A DNA stretch of 64,000 nt from JAHJQZ01 sp963676075 (GCA_963676075.2 CAXXNZ010000014.1:1-64000); one strand, 5' to 3'. Positions 34,954 to 44,169 are shown, counted from the stretch's first letter. The notes: a model not told the origin generated them from the sequence alone. Program-made: numbers and translations.

Positions 34954-35662
34954 GCCCGGCGCCGATGATTTCGGTTTCAAGGTCGCCCTCGGCCAGCTGA
35001 TTCATGTTCTTGGTGATGCCGGCGATGGGCCGCGTCAGCGACAAGGCGATCGGCACGGCAGCACCGATCAACACGACCAGCGCGCCGCCGAGCCATGCCA
35101 GGGCCTTCAACAGCTCGCTCTGGAACACCGCATTGAGATCGTCGATGTAGACACCGGTGCCGACCATCCAGTCCCAGGGCGTGAACATCTCCGCATAGGC
35201 CAGCTTCGGATCGGCGGTCTCCTTGCCCAGGCGCGGAAAGTAGTAAGTGGTGAACCCGCCGCCTGCCTGCGCAGCCTTGATCAGGTCCCGCACCAGGAAA
35301 TTGCCGTTGCTATCCTCGAGATCCCAGAAGTTATCGCCTTCACCCTTGTACTCGGGAAACTTTACCCGGGTTCCGTCCGGCGAATAGGCGAACATGTAGT
35401 CGTCGTTGCCGTAGCGGATGGTGCGCATCACGTCGCCGGCGGCGGTCTGCGCGTCCTCAAGGCTCATCTCGCCAGCATCGACGCGCGCCTGGTATCCGGC
35501 AAATATCGAAATGGTCGTTTCGACCTCGGAACGGATCAGTTCCGCTCGGTCGGACCACAAACGATCCCGCAGCCCGAAAAGCTGGACGCTGACGGCAATA
35601 ATGATGACGACCGCCGAGAGCGCGATCAGGGTGAGAAGTTTGGCTGGAATCGTAAACCGCAT
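33626..35662 (-). CDS. Methyl-accepting chemotaxis protein 3 (sCache-type)
   Basis: The product has 678 residues. A single periplasmic Cache domain of the sCache_2 type lies between TM1 (about 8-28) and TM2 (about 165-187): RYGNDDYMFAYSPDGTRVKFPE, then a MFTPWDWMVGTGVYIDD end. sCache_2 domains often bind small carboxylates, but no ligand is shown. HAMP, signalling hairpin and DWSEF tail follow. The ATG at 35662 precedes the first membrane helix; the longer frame to 35776 adds an arginine-rich leader and is rejected. Confidence 0.9.
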   Translation of the reverse strand: MRFTIPAKLLTLIALSAVVIIIAVSVQLFGLRDRLWSDRAELIRSEVETTISIFAGYQARVDAGEMSLEDAQTAAGDVMRTIRYGNDDYMFAYSPDGTRVKFPEYKGEGDNFWDLEDSNGNFLVRDLIKAAQAGGGFTTYYFPRLGKETADPKLAYAEMFTPWDWMVGTGVYIDDLNAVFQSELLKALAWLGGALVVLIGAAVPIALSLTRPIAGITKNMNQLAEGDLETEIIGAGRKDEIGEMARAVEVFRENALKVKQMTDDEVEAEQRRQQERAKMMKELQTEFGQVVDAAIAGDFSHRVEVEFPDAELNALAGSVNSLVETVDRGIGETGEVLAAVAETNLTRRVTGQYEGAFERLKANTNAVADRLTEVVGQIKSTSRGLKTATGEILSGANDLSERTTKQAATIEETSAAMEQLAHTVMDNAKKAGTASEQASVASRTAEEGGEVMRQANQAMERISASSAKISNIIGMIDDIAFQTNLLALNASVEAARAGEAGKGFAVVAVEVRRLAQSAAEASSEVKVLIEQSGEEVAGGTKLVAEAADKLSAILDAVRTNATEMEEIAKDSREQASSIDEVNTAVRQMDEMTQHNAALVEETNAAIEQTESQASELDHIVDVFTLAETGRGNETGKPKASPAPAKGIKGLQEKVVSAAKTYLSKGNTAVKADADWSEF

Positions 35663-35851
35663 TAACCGGGCCTTTGCGTACTCTTGTTCATTCGTGGCGC
35701 GTGCGGTGATGCGCCTTAGACGGATTCTGCGGATCCTGTCGGTCGGTGATAACCACGGGCGTCCGAGAAACGGCACGTCACGTCCAGCCGGTTCTCCTAT
35801 CCACTCGAGAAATTTTCATACGGAAAACTGATTAACTTCTCCTAAAGTAAG

Positions 35852-35876
35852 AAAAGGCCCCGACGTTGCGGGGCCT
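35852..35876 (-). terminator. Terminator of chemoreceptor 4
   Basis: AGGCCCCG and CGGGGCCT pair around ACGTTG; the minus-strand tail is TTTTCTT. It lies 34 bp after the receptor 4 stop. Confidence 0.75.
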
Positions 35877-35909
35877 CAACAAACCTGCATGCGTCAAAAC
35901 AACGCTAGG

Positions 35910-37886
35910 TCAGAATTCGGACCAGTCGTGGTCCTGTTTGACTGCCGTGTTGCCTCTTGTGAGATAGGTCTTGGCAGCACTCGCGAGTTTGTCCGGCGCG
36001 CTCGTCTTGACCGGTGCCGGCGCGACAGGGGTGGGTTTCGCCGTGTCGCGACCGCCCTCGGAAAGCGTGAAGACCTCGACGATGTGATCGAGTTCGCTTG
36101 CCTGATTTTCGGTCTGCTCGATCGCGGCATTGGTCTGTTCCACCAGCGCCGCATTGTGCTGGGTCATCTCGTCCATCTGACGAACGGCGACATTCACTTC
36201 CTCGATGGCACCGGCCTGCTCGCGGCTGTCCTTGGCGATTTCCTCCATCTCGGAGGCATTGGTCCTGACAGCATCGAGGATCGCCGCAAGCTTTTCGGCC
36301 GCTTCGGCGACGAGCTTGGTGCCGCCCGAGACTTCCTCGCCCGACTGCTCGATCAAAACCTTGACCTCGGAAGAGGCGTTCGCCGCGCTTTGCGCCAGTC
36401 GGCGAACTTCCACCGCCACCACGGCGAAGCCCTTGCCGGCATCGCCGGCGCGCGCCGCCTCGACCGAGGCGTTCAGCGCCAGCAGGTTGGTCTGGAAGGC
36501 GATGTCGTCGATCATGCCGATGATGTTGGAGATCTTGGACGATGAATCGGAGATACGTTCCATCGCCCGATTGGCTTCCGCCATCACCTGACCGCCCTCT
36601 TCCGCAGTTCGCGAGGCGACACTGGCCTGCTCGGATGCCGTGCCGGCCTTCTTGGCGTTGCTCATGACGGTGTTCGCCAATTGCTCCATGGCTGCCGAAG
36701 TTTCCTCGATGGTCGCGGCCTGCTTGGTGGTGCGTTCGCTGAGATCGTTGGCGCCACTGAGGATCTCGCCCGTGGCCACCTTGAGACCGCGAGAGGTCGC
36801 CTTGATCTGGCCGACAACCTCGATCAGCTTGTCGGCAACGGCATTGGTGTTCATCTTGAGCTGGTCGAACGCCCCTTGGTAGGTGCCGCTGACGCGGTAG
36901 GTCAGGTCGGTATCGGCAAGTGCAGCCAGGACCTTGCCCGTCTCGCCGATGCCGCGGTCGACCGTCTCGACCAGATCGTTGACGCTGCGCGCCAGAGCAT
37001 TCAGTTCGGCATCGGGAAATTCTGTCTCAACCCGCTGGCTGAAGTCGCCGGCAATGGTCGCATCCACGACCGCGCCGAAGGCCCGTTGCAATTCCTGCAT
37101 CATCGCCGCGCGTTCGGTGCGGGTGCGCTCGATGCGTGCCGCTTCTTCCTCGGTCATGTCCCTGACCTTGATGGCGTTCTCGCGGAAAACCTCGACAGCC
37201 CGCGCCATTTCGCCCAACTCGTCCGAGCGCTTGGTGCCCGCAACCTCGACATCGTATTTGGACTGGGCGAGTTCAGAAGCAGCCGTGGTCAGGCGCTTGA
37301 GCGGGTTGGTGACCAATGTCCTCAGGACAAAGGTCAGACCCACAAGGGCAATCGCTGCGATCAGCAGTGCAATCAGGGCGGTTTGAAGCGCCGAATTTGC
37401 GGCGAACGCAACGCTGGAACTCTGGTCCCAACCAATCACCATGGCGCCGACGATGGCATTTTCCTTGCCAAACCGCGCCGGCACCGCAACCAGATGGGCG
37501 CCGTCGATATTGGCCGAGACCGTTGTCTCATCCGAAATGGCCGATTTCGCCAATTCTGCGGCCTTGCCGGCCAGATTCTGGAACACGGCCTGTTCCGAAA
37601 GCACCCCGCCATCGGCCTTCAGGGCCGCGGCGTAGGCCAGATGGAAATTCTCGTCATTGGCGAAGCCGGAAAACACCTCGTCGAGGGCTTCCGACTTGCC
37701 GAATTTGATGTTTCCCGCCTGCCCGGCGGCAACGAGCTCGGCGATCCGATTCTCCGATGTCGCCGAATTGCCGATGAGCTGGTTGAGGCCCGAATACGAA
37801 CTGTAGCCAATGATTGCTGCCGAGATGGTCAGAACCGTGATCACGATGATCGAGGTAAGTTTCAGTGTCAGCGACATCTTGGGCAT
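35910..37886 (-). CDS. Methyl-accepting chemotaxis protein 4
   Basis: The product has 658 residues with a small periplasmic domain (about 29-170) between two membrane helices. It looks like a compact PAS/Cache fold (strands around HLVAVPARFGKENAIVGAMVIG) without the long helix of other receptors. HAMP, signalling hairpin and a DWSEF end follow. Its start lies 46 bp after the stop of a gene for a free periplasmic Cache protein, so the two are probably co-transcribed and may act as sensor and receptor. Confidence 0.88.
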   Translation of the reverse strand: MPKMSLTLKLTSIIVITVLTISAAIIGYSSYSGLNQLIGNSATSENRIAELVAAGQAGNIKFGKSEALDEVFSGFANDENFHLAYAAALKADGGVLSEQAVFQNLAGKAAELAKSAISDETTVSANIDGAHLVAVPARFGKENAIVGAMVIGWDQSSSVAFAANSALQTALIALLIAAIALVGLTFVLRTLVTNPLKRLTTAASELAQSKYDVEVAGTKRSDELGEMARAVEVFRENAIKVRDMTEEEAARIERTRTERAAMMQELQRAFGAVVDATIAGDFSQRVETEFPDAELNALARSVNDLVETVDRGIGETGKVLAALADTDLTYRVSGTYQGAFDQLKMNTNAVADKLIEVVGQIKATSRGLKVATGEILSGANDLSERTTKQAATIEETSAAMEQLANTVMSNAKKAGTASEQASVASRTAEEGGQVMAEANRAMERISDSSSKISNIIGMIDDIAFQTNLLALNASVEAARAGDAGKGFAVVAVEVRRLAQSAANASSEVKVLIEQSGEEVSGGTKLVAEAAEKLAAILDAVRTNASEMEEIAKDSREQAGAIEEVNVAVRQMDEMTQHNAALVEQTNAAIEQTENQASELDHIVEVFTLSEGGRDTAKPTPVAPAPVKTSAPDKLASAAKTYLTRGNTAVKQDHDWSEF

Positions 37887-37932
37887 ATTGCTACCTTGTG
37901 TCTTTGGGCCTTCGCAGGACTAGCGATCGCAG

Positions 37933-38502
37933 CTAGAGGTATTCGACATTGACGCCGAAGGTGATGGCACCGATCGGCTTGCCGTCGGCACCAACGACCG
38001 GAATGCTGACCTGGCTCTGGAAGGTCTGGGTCGACTCATCCTGTTCGACATCGCCGATATCGACGGCATCGGGTCCCACCAGATAGGTGTTCTGCCATTT
38101 GCCCTCGTCGCCCTGCCAATAGTCGGACGTGACCGAGCTCTGGCCGACATTCAATCCCTTGTCGTCGGTGGCGAAAATCTCGGTGAACATGCCCTGGCTC
38201 TCATCCTGGACCTTGGTCAGATAGGCCGAGGCGGCGTTGCCGAGCACCGCGTCGATCAGGGGCTTGTTCGACGCATCGACCTCGGCGCGCCACTGCTTGT
38301 CGAGTTCGTCGATCTTGGCCTGATCGTAGTCGGCAGTTTCGGCGTTCTGGGCCTCGATGGCGGAAACCAGTTCCGCATTCTGGGCAATATCCTTGAGCGT
38401 GGTATTCGCGAGATCAGTGAGCTGATCGGCATATTCATTGGCGAAGGCCGGCCCCGCAAAAAAAGCGGAGGAAACCAGAAGGATCGCAGCGAGGTTTTTC
38501 AT
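37933..38502 (-). CDS. Secreted Cache/PDC sensor-domain protein
   Basis: The product has 189 residues: a Sec signal peptide (to about residue 21, GPAFANE), then one PDC/Cache-like domain and nothing else, with no membrane anchor, HAMP or output module. The core EIFATDDKGLNVGQSSVTSDY, then DEGKWQNTY and SIPVVGADGKPIGAITFGVNV is typical of a sensor domain. I infer a free periplasmic ligand-binding protein that could present a signal to receptor 4, encoded directly downstream. The ATG at 38502 starts exactly at the signal peptide. Confidence 0.75.
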   Translation of the reverse strand: MKNLAAILLVSSAFFAGPAFANEYADQLTDLANTTLKDIAQNAELVSAIEAQNAETADYDQAKIDELDKQWRAEVDASNKPLIDAVLGNAASAYLTKVQDESQGMFTEIFATDDKGLNVGQSSVTSDYWQGDEGKWQNTYLVGPDAVDIGDVEQDESTQTFQSQVSIPVVGADGKPIGAITFGVNVEYL

Positions 38503-38816
38503 GAGTTTTCCCGAACTTAGTGACGATTTCAATTCATGACTGGGATAGTCCGATTCCATTAAAAGTCTTTGAATCGTATTTATTTGACTGGATTGACGCC
38601 ATTCACCTTCCGTCAACAATTTTAATGATCATCTGACCTTTCCTGTTGACTAGAAAAATATAATATGAATCTCGTGATGAGATGTACTTGTTTATTTTTT
38701 TACTCAATGCCTTATGAGGAAAATATGCCTCATGAAAACGGTATAGGCTACATGGATATCGATACTGTCTTTGAGCTTGGAGCACGCAACCTGACGGGAT
38801 CAGAACGCATGCCGAC

Positions 38817-38870
38817 CTAGAAATCAGATTGGTCCTAGTCCTGTGTGACGGCAGAATTGCCATCGGCGCG
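38817..38870 (-). pseudogene. Decayed chemoreceptor C-terminal tail
   Basis: The minus strand reads RADGNSAVTQD, stop, DQSDF, stop. This lines up residue by residue with the end of receptor 4 (GNTAVKQDHDWSEF): the His codon has become TAG and the pentapeptide has drifted to DQSDF. It lies about 150 bp downstream of receptor 5, the only receptor here lacking the tail. Confidence 0.65.
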
Positions 38871-38947
38871 ACAGGACTATGCGCCGGCAGTCGCGACATG
38901 CCCGGAACCGCCGCACACGTCCTCGCCCGAGTGCGCGACAAACGGAA

Positions 38948-38977
38948 ACTCCGGCCTCCCCAAAGGGAAGCCGGAGT
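38948..38977 (-). terminator. Terminator of chemoreceptor 5
   Basis: ACTCCGGC...TCCC and GGGA...GCCGGAGT pair around CAAA with one mismatch. The minus-strand tail is TTTCCGTTTG. A near-identical hairpin follows the receptor relic at 41475. Confidence 0.65.
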
Positions 38978-39016
38978 CTGTTGTGTCATCCGGTTGATGT
39001 CTGTCCGGTGTTCGGG

Positions 39017-41119
39017 TCAGGCCGCCTGTGAGCGCCTGACCTCATCGAGCGTGAAGACCTCGACGACATGGTCGAGCTCGCTGGCCTGGTTCTCTGTCTG
39101 CTCGATGGCGGCGTTCGTCTCTTCGACCAGCGCCGCGTTGCGCTGGGTCATCTCGTCCATCTGCCTGACGGCAACATTGACCTCGTCGATGGCCGACGCC
39201 TGCTCATGGCTGTCCTTGGCGATCGCTTCCATCTCGGTGGCATTGGTCTGAACCGCCTTGAGGATCGCCGAGAGCTTCTCGGCAGCCTCGGCGACAAGCC
39301 TTGTGCCACCAGCGACTTCTTCGCCCGACTGCTCGATCAAGGTCTTGACCTCGGAGGAGGCCTCAGCAGCCGATTGGGCAAGCCGTCTCACCTCGACGGC
39401 GACGACGGCAAAGCCCTTGCCCGCCTCCCCTGCCCGCGCCGCTTCAACGGAAGCGTTCAAGGCCAGAAGGTTGGTCTGGAAAGCGATGTCATCGATCATG
39501 CCGATGATGTTGGAGATCTTCGCCGACGAGCTCGAAATCCGCTCCATGGCCTGATTGGCCTCAGCCATGACATGACCGCCTTCTTCAGCGGTCCGCGACG
39601 CCACGCTGGCCTGATCACTGGCCGACCCGGCGCGCTTGGCGCTTTCCATGACTGTCGTTGCCAACTGCTCCATTGCTGCCGAGGTTTCCTCAATGGTCGC
39701 CGCCTGCTTGGTGGTACGTTCGGAAAGGTCGTTGGTCCCTGCCAGAATTTCTTCGGTCGCCGTCTTCAGCCCGTGCGAGGTCGCGCGCAACTGTGTGACG
39801 ATCTTGGAGAACTGCACCACCGTCTGATTGAAGGCGAGGCGGATCGCGTCCATCTCCTCGGGAAATGCCACATCGATCTGGCAGTTCAGTTTTCCTTCGG
39901 CCACGCTGAGCAACGAATCCTTGAGGATGGCGACGGCTCGGGCCTGTTGCTCGGCCATGGCAGCCTTGCGCTCAGCCTCGCTGATGCGCTCGGCCTCGGC
40001 CTCGCGGCGTTCCTGATCGATTGCTGCCTGCTCGGCCAGCTTGGCGCCGTTCGCCTCGTTCTGCCGTTCGATCGTCCGTTGGCGCAGATAGGCAATAGCC
40101 CGCGAGATCGCTGAAACCTCATCCTTGCCGTCGGTACCGGCGATATCCTCATCGCCATTACCATCGGCCAGTCGCCTTATATTGCCTTCAAGACGCCCGA
40201 GCTTTCTGACAATACCGTTGGAGGTCAGGATCGAGACGCCGAGCACAAGCACGACAAGCACGCTGGAAATGGCCAGCATAGTCCAGAGCCGTGCAGTGAA
40301 CCCGTCGATGCGCCGCTCGAGCAGGCGGGTCATCTCGGCGTCCGATGCCTTGCCGAAGGTGAGCGCCGCCTCGGCATATTGCGCCTGCATGGCAGTGAGC
40401 CCGGTGGTGTCGATGACGCCCGGATCGGCGGCATAGGCGGCGAGCGCGGTTTCAACCTCGGCGGAGAAGGCGTCAGCAACCTTGCGGTAGTCGGCAAATG
40501 CCGGCACCAGAGCCGTTTCAACGCCGCCATCGCTGTTGCCATCGATCGCCGCGTCAAGCGAAGCGCCCGTGCCATCGATGAGTTCGCGGAACATGCGCAG
40601 GCGCGACAGCAGATCGATCCGCACGGCTTCGATGTCCTGAGCCTGACCGACGCTGTCTGAAAATGCCTTGCCAAGATCGGCAGCCGAGTTGAGCGCGGCC
40701 GGCAGTTTGAGGACGATGATGTCCATAACGTAGTAGCTGTCGAGATCCGGATCGAGGATCAGGTTGGAGGTGTCGCCAACGCGCGACAGCAGCTTTGTCA
40801 AACCGGCGCGGGCGGCCAGCGCATCCGTGCCGCGGCTGGCGAGATAATCGGCGGACTGGGCGGCAGACGCCATTTCCTCGTCGTAAAGCCCGCGGGCCCC
40901 ATCAAGCGTGCCGGGATCGGGCAAGCTGGATTTGCCACCAGCCAGAGCCGCGAAATCCGGCATCATCGCCTCGATATAGTCAACGCCATGCGCCTCCTTC
41001 TCGGCGAAGCCGATCTCCTTGTTCGACTGATTGACGAACAGATACCCAAGCAGCGCTATCGGCAAAAGCGATAGCCCGACGATGATCGCCAGCTGATGGC
41101 GAATTGAAAGTGCTTTCAT
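39017..41119 (-). CDS. Methyl-accepting chemotaxis protein 5, lacking the C-terminal pentapeptide
   Basis: The product has 700 residues. A long helical periplasmic domain (about 29-280) includes SRGTDALAARAGLTKLLSRVG and LDPDLDSYYVMDIIV, a pattern I recall from receptors with large helical sensor bundles. HAMP is followed by a charged helix (AEAERISEAERKAAMAEQQAR) and a normal signalling hairpin. The protein stops at RRSQAA, where receptor 6 continues into linker and DWSEF, so it has lost its tether; a decayed tail lies downstream. The ATG at 41119 has a GGGAGAGGA site upstream. Confidence 0.88.
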   Translation of the reverse strand: MKALSIRHQLAIIVGLSLLPIALLGYLFVNQSNKEIGFAEKEAHGVDYIEAMMPDFAALAGGKSSLPDPGTLDGARGLYDEEMASAAQSADYLASRGTDALAARAGLTKLLSRVGDTSNLILDPDLDSYYVMDIIVLKLPAALNSAADLGKAFSDSVGQAQDIEAVRIDLLSRLRMFRELIDGTGASLDAAIDGNSDGGVETALVPAFADYRKVADAFSAEVETALAAYAADPGVIDTTGLTAMQAQYAEAALTFGKASDAEMTRLLERRIDGFTARLWTMLAISSVLVVLVLGVSILTSNGIVRKLGRLEGNIRRLADGNGDEDIAGTDGKDEVSAISRAIAYLRQRTIERQNEANGAKLAEQAAIDQERREAEAERISEAERKAAMAEQQARAVAILKDSLLSVAEGKLNCQIDVAFPEEMDAIRLAFNQTVVQFSKIVTQLRATSHGLKTATEEILAGTNDLSERTTKQAATIEETSAAMEQLATTVMESAKRAGSASDQASVASRTAEEGGHVMAEANQAMERISSSSAKISNIIGMIDDIAFQTNLLALNASVEAARAGEAGKGFAVVAVEVRRLAQSAAEASSEVKTLIEQSGEEVAGGTRLVAEAAEKLSAILKAVQTNATEMEAIAKDSHEQASAIDEVNVAVRQMDEMTQRNAALVEETNAAIEQTENQASELDHVVEVFTLDEVRRSQAA

Positions 41120-41413
41120 GATGTGTGTCCTCTCCCGCCGCACCCAGTGCACCGGCGGCGGTAAAGTAACAATCCACCCAATTAGACTAAATCATCGTTA
41201 AACATAAATACTTCCCAGCGATTTTTTAATTAGATTCATTTAGTCTGCTTATTTGTAGAGCCAATTACATTGCGAACCATTGCGCAACCAATACAAATGA
41301 AGCGAGTTGAGCCGGTCCTGTATCATTTCACCGCTTGAAACCTGGATCGGAACACAGGGTACGCCCTGTCGATGGCGGCACAGGTCTGGCGCCGGAACGA
41401 CCTGCAAACGCAA
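41120..41413. other. Upstream region of receptor 5
   Basis: About 290 bases, very AT-rich at 41170-41280 with several TTAA motifs, probably the receptor 5 promoter. No gene is supported. Confidence 0.45.
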
Positions 41414-41442
41414 ACTCCGGCCTCCCAAAGGGAGACCGGAGC
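41414..41442 (-). terminator. Terminator-like hairpin after the receptor relic
   Basis: CTCCGG...CTCCC and GGGAG...CCGGAG pair around AAA. It matches the hairpin after receptor 5 closely, showing the relic and the receptor 5 end share ancestry. Confidence 0.55.
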
Positions 41443-41474
41443 CATTGTGTCATCTGACTGATGTGCGGTGCCGG

Positions 41475-41660
41475 TCAGGCCGCCTGTGAGCGCCTAGCCC
41501 CATCGAGCGTGAACACCGCCACGATGTGGTCGAGCTCACTGGCCTGCACCTCGGTCTGCTCCATGGCATGGTTGACCTCGTTCATCACCTCGCCGCCTTC
41601 CTCGGCAGTCTGGGAGACATGTTTGGCCTGGCTGGCGGCGGCAGTTGCTGCCAGACACAA
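41475..41660 (-). pseudogene. Chemoreceptor relic with internal deletion
   Basis: The frame reads AAASQAKHVSQTAEEGGEVMN, EVNHAME, then jumps to QTEVQASELDHIVAVFTLDG and ends ARRSQAA. In receptor 6 about 145 residues of signalling tip lie between NHAME and QTETQ; here they are cleanly missing. The upstream part is also gone. The piece lies between the terminators of receptor 6 and receptor-5-type, so it is not expected to be expressed as a receptor. Confidence 0.75.
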
Positions 41661-41684
41661 AAAGGGCGCCTTGCGGCGCCCTTT
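41658..41684 (-). terminator. Terminator of chemoreceptor 6
   Basis: AAAGGGCGCC and GGCGCCCTTT pair around TTGC with a five-T minus-strand tail, 30 bp after the receptor 6 stop. Confidence 0.8.
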
Positions 41685-41713
41685 CGCGTAATGGCAAAAT
41701 GGAGTGTGTGAGC

Positions 41714-43657
41714 TCAGAACTCGGACCAATCCTGTTCTTCCTTCACAGCGGCATTGCCGTTGGTGAGATAGGTTCTGGCAGCACTTGCGCCCTTCTTGGG
41801 CGCTGATCTGACAGTGGAGGCTTGCGACCGCCCCGTTTCGGCAACCGTGAACACCGCCACGATATGATCGAGTTCGCTGGCTTGGGTCTCGGTCTGCTCG
41901 ATGGCGGCATTGGTCTCCTCGACCAGCGCCGCGTTGTGCTGGGTCATCTCGTCCATCTGACGGACGGCAACGTTGACCTCGTCGATGGAGCCGGCCTGTT
42001 CGCGGCTGTCCCGGGCGATGGCGTCCATCTCGGTTGCATTGGTCCTTACGGCATCAAGGATCGCCGAGAGCTTCTCGGAAGCCTGGGCAACAAGCTTGGC
42101 GCCGCCAGCAACCTCCACACCTGACTGCTCGATCAGGGCCTTGACCTCGGAGCTGGCCTCGGCAGAAGACTGCGCAAGCCGTCTCACTTCTATGGCCACA
42201 ACCGCAAAGCCCTTACCCGCCTCCCCGGCACGCGCCGCTTCGACCGAAGCATTCAGCGCCAGCAGGTTGGTCTGGAAGGCGATATCGTCGATCATACCAA
42301 TGATGTTGGAGATCTTGGCGCTCGAGGCCGATATCCGCTCCATGGCATGGTTGGCCTCGTTCATCACCTCACCGCCTTCCTCGGCAGTCTGGGAGGCATG
42401 TTTGGCCTGGCTGGCGGCAGCACCGGCACGCTTGGCACTTTCCATGACCGTTGTTGCCAGCTGCTCCATGGCCGCCGAGGTTTCCTCAATGGTCGCGGCT
42501 TGCTTGGTGGTGCGCTCGGAAAGATCGTTGGCGCCGCTGAGGATCTCTCCGGTCGCCGTCTTGACGCCGTGCGAGGTCTGTTTCAGCTGCCCGACAATTT
42601 CGACGAGCTTGTCCACCGTCCGGTTGAAGGCTTGGCGGACACGGTCGAGGTCGCCGGAGAACGCTTCTTTTATCTCGATGTCGAGGCGACCATCGGCCAG
42701 ATTTTCAAGTGCGTGGCCGAGCGTTTCGATAGCTTGCGCCTGAGCGTCCGCAGCAGCCTGGACTTCTTCGGCATGCTGTTGGCGTTCCTCTTCGGTGGTC
42801 GCGCGCTCCTGATCGAGTTGCTCTTGTTGTTCGGCCTGCTTGACGCGCAACGCCTTGCGTTCGATCACCGAGTCCTTCAGCACCACAACGGCTTTGGCCA
42901 TGTTGCCGATCTCGTCCCTGCGGTCTTCGCCGACGATCTCGACATCGGTATCTTCCGACGCGATCCGGCCGATGGCGTCCTGCAGCGCTTGTAGCGGCTT
43001 GACGATGCCGCGAATGATGACGAACGCAACCAACCCGACCACCAGGACGATGGCGGCGATTTCGGCAAACACGAAGGTAGCATTCTTCCAAAACAGTGCC
43101 GTCAGGTCATCGACATATGCGCCGGTGGAGACGTTCCATTGCCAAGGCTTGAATCCGATCGCGTGGTTGTATTTGAGGACAGGCTCGGCAATGCCGGGCT
43201 TGGCCCACTGGAACGCGATGAGGCCTTCGCCGTCCTTCTTGACGAGATTGATGAGGTCCTCGGTCACGCGCACGCCGTCCGGGCTCGTCACGTCAATCCC
43301 GCTCTGGCCTTCAAGCGCCGGATTGCTCGGCATCAGCAGCATCGTACCCGTCATGTCGTTGATGGCGAAATAGCCGTTGTCGCCGTAGCGCATTTCGCGC
43401 ACCGTGCTCAACGCCTCGGCTTGCGCCTGTTCGCGTGTCAGGTCTCCCGCCTGCTCCTTCTCATAATAGTGCTGAAGGATGGAGATCACCGTGTCATTGA
43501 GGTTGGCCAGCCCAGCCTTGCGTTCGACTTCGAGATTCGAGTGGTCGTACATGGTGGTCCAGATCATCGACACCGCGAAGACGATGATTGTCGCAGCCAC
43601 AACGCCATAGAGCTTGGTCGCGATTTTAAAGCGGTTGAGAAACGTCAGCATATCCAT
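41714..43657 (-). CDS. Methyl-accepting chemotaxis protein 6 (sCache-type)
   Basis: The product has about 647 residues. One sCache_2-type periplasmic domain carries MRYGDNGYFAINDMTGTMLLMPSNP, GEGLIAFQWAKPG and GFKPWQWNVSTGAYVDD. HAMP (IVKPLQALQDAIGRIASED) is followed by a charged coiled segment and the hairpin, and the protein ends DWSEF. Several starts cluster here (43675, 43657, 43651); AGGGG lies immediately before 43657 and seven bases before 43651, so the true start may be either. It is monocistronic by its terminator. Confidence 0.88.
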   Translation of the reverse strand: MDMLTFLNRFKIATKLYGVVAATIIVFAVSMIWTTMYDHSNLEVERKAGLANLNDTVISILQHYYEKEQAGDLTREQAQAEALSTVREMRYGDNGYFAINDMTGTMLLMPSNPALEGQSGIDVTSPDGVRVTEDLINLVKKDGEGLIAFQWAKPGIAEPVLKYNHAIGFKPWQWNVSTGAYVDDLTALFWKNATFVFAEIAAIVLVVGLVAFVIIRGIVKPLQALQDAIGRIASEDTDVEIVGEDRRDEIGNMAKAVVVLKDSVIERKALRVKQAEQQEQLDQERATTEEERQQHAEEVQAAADAQAQAIETLGHALENLADGRLDIEIKEAFSGDLDRVRQAFNRTVDKLVEIVGQLKQTSHGVKTATGEILSGANDLSERTTKQAATIEETSAAMEQLATTVMESAKRAGAAASQAKHASQTAEEGGEVMNEANHAMERISASSAKISNIIGMIDDIAFQTNLLALNASVEAARAGEAGKGFAVVAIEVRRLAQSSAEASSEVKALIEQSGVEVAGGAKLVAQASEKLSAILDAVRTNATEMDAIARDSREQAGSIDEVNVAVRQMDEMTQHNAALVEETNAAIEQTETQASELDHIVAVFTVAETGRSQASTVRSAPKKGASAARTYLTNGNAAVKEEQDWSEF

Positions 43658-44137
43658 GCCCCTATCCATAAACACTCGCCGATGCGGGGATGGATGGTCG
43701 CGAAAACGCCTCGGCCAAGTGCATTGTTTCCATCGCGCTCGCTCGTTGGCCAGCGCGCCCCAAAGGAAAGGCTAGGACCAGATCATTAATTTGGCTTTTA
43801 TTTCAATAAGTTGGAACATTTATAGTTTCCCTGTATTCGTTCGCCGGCGTTCGTTGAACGGACGTCATGAAAAAGTTTTTGTCGGTCATTCGCGCGCAAA
43901 AGACACAAAAATACCGTGACCGAAGTCATTCGGCCCCACATGTGCTGGTAAAAAAAACTTCGTTTTTTGCCTTCGCCGCGCATTACTCGCTTTGCGCCAG
44001 GGAAAAGGGGGAACTGGCCCGTCAAGCATTCGGCGTTATAGTCGAAATTGCGAATATGTTGTCACCGGCCACATCTTGGCCGTTGGTCACCCGGAACCGG
44101 CTGAAACCACCGACAGGCCAGATGGTCCGCTTCGAAA
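43658..44137. other. Intergenic region between receptors 6 and 7
   Basis: About 480 bases without a supported gene. The AT-rich block at 43780-43860 is a good promoter candidate for receptor 6 and contains TTAA-N7-TTTA (43786-43800), one base from a CtrA site. Confidence 0.4.
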
Positions 44138-44143
44138 GCACAA

Positions 44144-44169
44144 AAAAGGCGCCCATGAAGGCGCCTTTT
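44144..44169 (-). terminator. Terminator of chemoreceptor 7
   Basis: AAAAGGCGCC and GGCGCCTTTT pair around a seven-base loop, with six Ts on the minus strand. Confidence 0.8.

Larger units (their letters stand above)
38503..39016. other. Intergenic region with promoter, receptor tail relic and terminator
   Basis: The AT-rich part (38560-38720) probably holds the promoter of the Cache-protein and receptor 4 operon. The rest is downstream of receptor 5 and contains a decayed receptor C-terminus and a terminator, listed separately. No intact gene is seen. Confidence 0.55.

Noticed and set aside
38603..38989. 128-codon minus-strand frame between receptors 4 and 5
   Set aside because: It crosses a terminator hairpin, a receptor relic and an AT-rich promoter region and has no protein-like pattern.
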